64,000 nucleotides of DNA from Sandaracinus amylolyticus (GTDB lineage: Bacteria > Myxococcota_A > Polyangia > Polyangiales > Sandaracinaceae): NCBI RefSeq assembly GCF_021631985.1, contig NZ_CP070225.1, positions 5,518,001 to 5,582,000 on the forward strand. The letters run 5' to 3'. The notes under the pieces are model-generated. The model saw nothing but the letters and a program-made list of their open reading frames with translations. It was not told the DNA's origin and did not search any database. Both the position numbers and the translations under genes were made by a program. Positions 59,389-64,000 of the stretch are shown here, one piece after another (position 1 is the stretch's first letter; each line of letters starts with the position of its first letter).

Positions 59389-60216
59389 TCACCAGTCCGA
59401 CATCTCCACCGCGACCGAGTCGCGCTCTCGCTCTGGAGCGCGATCCTCCAGCAGCGTGCGCAGGCTCGTGCGCATGCGCTCGATGCTCTCCGCGAGCGAG
59501 CGCAGCTCGGCCGCGCCCGCGACCGGCACCGTCTTGTGCAGGTTGCCGAGGCTCATCTCCTCTGCCGCCTCGCGCAGCTTCTCGAGCGGCGCGGTGACAC
59601 CGGAGCGCACCCAGCGCACCAGGAGCAGCGTGAGCACGAGGCTCGCGAGCAACGCGACGCCCTGGATCACGAAGAGCTCGCTCACCTTCGCCTCGGCCTC
59701 GCGCTGCAGCAGCGTGACCGCGGTGTCCATCTCGCCGAGCAGCTCGGTCTCGAGCGTGGTGATCGTCTCGATGCCGGCGCGCCGCGCCTCGGGCGTGCCC
59801 TCGAGGATCGACTGCGCTGCGTGGCGGTACGAAGCGTAGAGATGACGCACCACCTCGAGCCTGCGCGCGACCGTGCGCGACGCCGGAGGACAATCGCGGA
59901 ACGACGCGAGCTGCAGGTCGATCGGCGCCGGTCCGCCGCTCGCGAGCGCGTCGAGCGTCGTCTCGAACACCCGCATCGTCGTGCGCACGCGCTGTCGCGC
60001 GTCGGCCGCGTCCGCGCCCGCATCGGCGCGCGCCGCGTACGTCATCAGCTGGTGCGTCATGCGCTGCGTGAGCATCCGCTGCCGCCCCGAGAGGTTCACG
60101 ACGAGCCCGTCGTCGTGCTGCCGTCGCAAGAGGAACACCGTCGCGGTGACGACCACCGCGAGCAAGAGGACGTAGGTCGCGAAGCTCCACGCGAGCCGAG
60201 AGCCGACGTGCGTCAT
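59389..60216 (-). CDS. PilJ/NarX-type sensor protein without output domain
   Basis: 275 residues from ATG 60216, overlapping the upstream stop (ATGA). First TM (about 10-30), periplasmic helical domain with NLSGRQRMLTQRMTHQLM, the PilJ-type signature, second TM (about 180-200), then a HAMP-like linker (RSGVTAPLEKLREAAEEMSL). The protein stops soon after HAMP with only a helix, so there is no kinase, cyclase or MCP signalling domain. It may signal through the gene product encoded just upstream. Inner membrane. Confidence 0.85.
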   Translation of the reverse strand: MTHVGSRLAWSFATYVLLLAVVVTATVFLLRRQHDDGLVVNLSGRQRMLTQRMTHQLMTYAARADAGADAADARQRVRTTMRVFETTLDALASGGPAPIDLQLASFRDCPPASRTVARRLEVVRHLYASYRHAAQSILEGTPEARRAGIETITTLETELLGEMDTAVTLLQREAEAKVSELFVIQGVALLASLVLTLLLVRWVRSGVTAPLEKLREAAEEMSLGNLHKTVPVAGAAELRSLAESIERMRTSLRTLLEDRAPERERDSVAVEMSDW

Positions 60217-60674
60217 TCGTCCTCCTCCATGAATCGCTCGCGTGACGCAGGGATCGGGATGCGCGCCGCGAGGCGCTCGATCAGCGCGCTCAGCGCGGGC
60301 TCGGTGATGCGGCTCGGCGTCACGCCCATCGCGCGCAGCTCGCCCTCGAACACCGGCTTCGCCGCGGGGCCCACGACGCGCACGAACCGCTCGTAGAGCG
60401 CGCGCACGCGATTCACGTGCACGTATGCGGTCGGAGGTGCGCTCGGTGGTGGCGGAGGCTCGATCACCTCCTCGATCGCCGCATCGAGCGCGGGATCGTC
60501 GGTCCACGTCACGAGCGTGAGCAGCGGCTGCTCCTCGGGCCGCATGCGCACCTGCGAGCGCTCGGACTCGGCGCGTCGACGCTCGGTCGCGAGGAGCGTC
60601 GGATCCGTCGTCCAACGCAGCGTGTCCTCGTCGCCGTCGTCGCCGTCCGTGGGATCGCGCGAAGACATCGCCAT
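60213..60674 (-). CDS. Acidic helical protein coupled to the PilJ-type sensor
   Basis: 153 residues from ATG 60674 (a longer in-frame start at 60755 exists). N-terminus Asp/Glu-rich, then EEVIEPPPPPSAPP linker, then a helical C-terminal domain (AYVHVNRVRALYERFVRVVG, ITEPALSALIERLAARIP). No motif for known function. Overlap with the sensor suggests a cytosolic partner, perhaps the missing output. Confidence 0.6.
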   Translation of the reverse strand: MAMSSRDPTDGDDGDEDTLRWTTDPTLLATERRRAESERSQVRMRPEEQPLLTLVTWTDDPALDAAIEEVIEPPPPPSAPPTAYVHVNRVRALYERFVRVVGPAAKPVFEGELRAMGVTPSRITEPALSALIERLAARIPIPASRERFMEEDE

Positions 60675-60764
60675 GTCGTCCCCGACCCGCCGCGCTGCCC
60701 ACCCCGAGCGCGGCTCGACGAGACGCGGTCTAGCCGTGCTCGCTCGGAGCGACAACGACGATCA

Positions 60765-60812
60765 CGGGGAAACCCCGGCAATTTACGGCTCGGCAACCTC
60801 CCGGATGCCGAG
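60765..60812 (+). other. Two-hairpin leader before the sulfite-oxidase-like gene
   Basis: CGGGG-AAA-CCCCG (60765-60777) and CTCGGCA-N10-TGCCGAG (60789-60812) lie 78-125 bases before ATG 60890. The second carries CGGCAACCTCC, recalling the GGCAACC core of SAM-I/SAM-IV riboswitches, though the rest of that fold is not evident. Could be a leader structure or an unrelated terminator. Confidence 0.35.
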
Positions 60813-60889
60813 CTCCGCGCGAGCGAGCGATGACGTCATTGCGTGCTCGGACCGCGCACCCATATGGCGCCCGGCGCAGGAGGAGAGCG

Positions 60890-61495
60890 ATGGCCACCCG
60901 CGGATTCCGCCGTAAGCAACCCGCCGCCGCGGCGGGTCGCAGTCCTCCGGGCCAGTACGTCACCCCTGACTTCCCGGTGCTCTCGGCGGGGCCGACGCCT
61001 CGAGTGAACCTCGCGACGTGGAGCTTCGCCATCGAAGATCCCGATGGACGCGAGCTCTATCGCTGCACCTGGGACGAGCTGCGCGCGCTGACCGCCAGCG
61101 AAGTGGTCGTCGACATCCACTGCGTCACGAAGTGGTCGAAGCTCGACACCCGCTGGAAGGGAGTCTCCTTCGACACGCTCTTGCGCGCAGCGGGCGTCGA
61201 GCCCCCCACCGATTACGCAATGGCGTTCTGCGATGGTGGCTATACGACGAACCTGTCAGTCGCCGATCTACGCACTGACAACGTGCTCATCGCATACGAG
61301 TACGACGGTGCACCGCTGGCGGCACAGCACGGCGGCCCCGTCCGCCTGCTCGTACCGCATCTTTATTTCTGGAAGTCCGCCAAGTGGGTGCGCGGATTCC
61401 GATTCATGAAGACGAACCAGCCCGGCTTCTGGGAGACACACGGCTATCACCTCCGCGGCGACCCCTGGAAAGAGCAGCGGTACCAAGGTGACTGA
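60890..61495 (+). CDS. Sulfite-oxidase-like molybdopterin oxidoreductase
   Basis: 201 residues from ATG 60890, preceded by GGAGGAGAG. SUOX-fold Moco domain: WSFAIEDPDGRELYRCTWDE, then VDIHCVTKWSKLDTRWKG with the Cys that ligates molybdenum, FCDGGYTTNLSV, GGPVRLLVPHLYFWKSAKW. No heme or dimerisation domain, so like the YuiH branch. Cytosolic (no Tat signal). First gene of an overlapping operon with a flavin reductase and DUF6510 protein. Natural substrate unknown. Confidence 0.9.
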   Translation: MATRGFRRKQPAAAAGRSPPGQYVTPDFPVLSAGPTPRVNLATWSFAIEDPDGRELYRCTWDELRALTASEVVVDIHCVTKWSKLDTRWKGVSFDTLLRAAGVEPPTDYAMAFCDGGYTTNLSVADLRTDNVLIAYEYDGAPLAAQHGGPVRLLVPHLYFWKSAKWVRGFRFMKTNQPGFWETHGYHLRGDPWKEQRYQGD

Positions 61496-62246
61496 AGGCG
61501 CGGACAGCGGTCCTCGCCTGGTCTGGCGTGAAGCCGAGGTGCTCGCAGTCGTCGCCGAGACCGCCAGTGCTCGCAGCATCACCTTGCGAGTGCCCGACTG
61601 GCCCGGACACGCGGCAGGACAGCACGTCGATGTCAGGCTGACTGCCGACGACGGCTATCAGGCCCAGCGCAGCTACTCCATCGCTTCGCCGCCCGAGCAG
61701 GCGGACATCGTGCTCACCGTGGAGCGGGTCGAGGACGGCGAGGTGTCGTCGTACTTGACCGAGGAGACGCGCCCCGGCGATCGCCTCGAGCTGCGGGGAC
61801 CGATCGGCGGCTATTTCACCTGGACTGGCACCTTGCCGGGGCCGCTCCAGCTCGTGGGCGGGGGCTCGGGGATCGTCCCGCTCATGGCCATGCTCCGGCA
61901 TCGCGCGAACGAGCGCACGCGGCCCGCCGCGCGACTGCTCTCGTCGTGGCGCACCCGCGACGCGATCATCTATCGCGACGAGCTCGAGCGATTGGCGTCC
62001 GACGATCCGCAGCTCGCAGTCGTCCACACGCTCACTCGCGAGTCGCCGCCCGGCTGGTCGGGGCCGCGCGGACGGATCGATGCCGACATGCTGCGAGCGT
62101 TCGCCTACGCGCCGGAGCAGCAACCGCGACTCTACGTCTGCGGGCCGACTCCCTTCGTCGAGGCAGTGGCCGACGCACTGGTGCAGCTCGGCCACGCTCC
62201 GGAGTGCATCAAGACCGAGCGATTCGGACCGACGGGAGACCGGTGA
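61488..62246 (+). CDS. FAD/NAD(P)-binding ferredoxin-reductase-like protein
   Basis: 252 residues from GTG 61488, overlapping the upstream stop by 8 bases. FAD motif QRSYSIASPPEQ (RxYS), GGGSGIVPLMAM for the NAD(P) Rossmann part, YVCGPTPFVEAV near the end. No 2Fe-2S domain. Likely supplies or accepts electrons for the Moco enzyme. The same three-gene set is known from actinobacteria, which supports the pairing. Confidence 0.9.
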   Translation: MTEGADSGPRLVWREAEVLAVVAETASARSITLRVPDWPGHAAGQHVDVRLTADDGYQAQRSYSIASPPEQADIVLTVERVEDGEVSSYLTEETRPGDRLELRGPIGGYFTWTGTLPGPLQLVGGGSGIVPLMAMLRHRANERTRPAARLLSSWRTRDAIIYRDELERLASDDPQLAVVHTLTRESPPGWSGPRGRIDADMLRAFAYAPEQQPRLYVCGPTPFVEAVADALVQLGHAPECIKTERFGPTGDR

Positions 62247-62542
62247 TGGAACGAACGACTGACGATCTCCGGCTCGATGGGAACGCGGCGGCTGGGCTCC
62301 TCGGAGAGATCTTCGCGTTCGAGACCACCACCGCGATCACGATCTGCAGCGGGTGCGATCGGGCGTCACCGGTCGGGACGCTCGTGCTCTATGGCCAGCA
62401 CATGGGGGCCGTGCTTCGGTGTCCGGGTTGCGGCCAGGTCATGATGGTCGTGACGAGGCCCCACGGAGAGTGGTGGCTCGACCTGCGTGGCGTGAGGATC
62501 ATGCGCGTCGCGGCCGGTCCTTCGCGGGACCAGGCTCGCTGA
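62246..62542 (+). CDS. DUF6510-type zinc-ribbon protein
   Basis: 98 residues from ATG 62246, overlapping the previous stop by one base (TGATG). Two CxxC pairs, ICSGCDRAS and LRCPGCGQVM, form a zinc ribbon. Conserved third partner of the sulfite-oxidase-like operon; possibly a structural or electron-handling accessory. Confidence 0.82.
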   Translation: MERTTDDLRLDGNAAAGLLGEIFAFETTTAITICSGCDRASPVGTLVLYGQHMGAVLRCPGCGQVMMVVTRPHGEWWLDLRGVRIMRVAAGPSRDQAR

Positions 62543-62549
62543 GCGACGA

Positions 62550-63611
<1,062 letters not shown>

Positions 63612-63656
63612 GATGCTCGCGACGCTATCACCGGCATCAGGGGGACGGCTGAGAGC

Positions 63657-64000
63657 ATGCGCACCGATCGAACCTTCGTGTGCACCCACTGCCGCGTGCG
63701 CTCGTGGCCGGTCCGTCGATGCCCGGCGTGCGGCGAGACGAAGTCGCTCGTCGATCTCGAGGAGCAGCCGGACGCGATCGCGCGCGGTCCGCGCATCCCG
63801 TCGAGCGAGCCGCCGAGCGGCGCGGCGCTCACGACGATGCTCGGCGGCGCGGGCCTGCTCGGGTCGATGGTCGCGCTCGGGGTCGGCGCGATCGTGGTGA
63901 GCGAGGTCGGGTTCTTCCTCTCGATCCCGCTCGTGGTGATCGGCGCGATGAAGCTGAAGGCCTCGCCCGACGCGCCGCCCGGCGATCTGCGCTACCGCGT
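63657..64000 (+). CDS. Zinc-ribbon membrane protein, truncated by window edge
   Basis: Open to the end of the window (at least 114 residues). ATG 63657. N-terminal CTHC and CPAC zinc ribbon (residues 9-12 and 22-25), an acidic/Pro linker, and two adjoining hydrophobic segments (about 60-80 and 83-97). Small zinc-ribbon plus TM proteins of this kind are widespread and uncharacterised. Divergent from the dehydrogenase gene. Confidence 0.7.
   Translation, partial: MRTDRTFVCTHCRVRSWPVRRCPACGETKSLVDLEEQPDAIARGPRIPSSEPPSGAALTTMLGGAGLLGSMVALGVGAIVVSEVGFFLSIPLVVIGAMKLKASPDAPPGDLRYR

Overview
The window is about 70% G+C, has codon usage dominated by G/C third positions, and carries no tRNA, rRNA, transposase or CRISPR array. 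It reads as chromosomal DNA of a predatory-type delta-proteobacterium (Myxococcota, Polyangiales; Sandaracinus-like by gene style, which is inference). Supporting signs are at least thirteen lipoproteins with Asp/Ala/Gly-rich linkers after the lipobox Cys, IgGFc-binding and RCC1/propeller surface proteins, a MYXO-CTERM-like C-terminus, a TIGR02996-like protein, and several ECF-type sigma factors in one 64 kb stretch. I count about 57 credible protein genes.

Layout. 0-8 kb: soluble transhydrogenase (sthA), a 42-bp palindromic repeat array, a YcxB-like membrane protein, a subtilisin lipoprotein, a repeat-containing secreted protein and a PDZ-CPBP membrane protease. 8-17 kb: a Fur-boxed RCC1 lipoprotein/di-heme oxidase operon, a sigma-factor module (sigma, membrane TPR protein, Cys-rich lipoprotein, divergent OMP-like protein), and a second Fur-boxed operon with heme oxygenase, divergent from a GFA protein. 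18-23 kb: cell-elongation cluster mreC-mreD-mrdA-rodA. 23-39 kb: the most striking region, entirely on the minus strand: an ECF sigma-FecR-OMP operon followed by a three-gene lipoprotein cassette (beta-propeller, TolB-like c-heme protein, IgGFc-binding protein) present twice in tandem. The sigma gene and both cassettes are preceded by the same GAGCC-N16-(CGTCA/GCGCA) element, suggesting one autoregulated surface-protein regulon. 39-47 kb: GFA-like DUF6151 protein, a duplicated about 100-bp structured element, mreB, a sigma factor with a long proline-rich N-terminus, an AarF/UbiB kinase, an NTR/TIMP-like protein, a DJ-1 family protein and an SRPBCC protein. 47-64 kb: SGNH hydrolase, NRDE protein, c-type cytochrome peroxidase-like lipoprotein, soluble lytic transglycosylase, alpha/beta hydrolase, a Doc/Fic-like gene with a degenerate active-site motif, a 43-bp repeat array, GNAT/XRE-cupin pair, a PilJ-type sensor without an output domain, a sulfite-oxidase-like/flavin-reductase/DUF6510 operon, an isopropylmalate dehydrogenase-type enzyme, and a truncated zinc-ribbon membrane protein at the right edge.

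How they work together: the mre/mrd genes and transglycosylase serve cell-wall elongation; two Fur-type sites suggest iron control of heme degradation and of a surface di-heme/RCC1 pair; the two sigma modules appear to control exported envelope proteins. Gene boundaries rest on the sequence; family names rest on motif recognition without database searching; regulatory links are inference.
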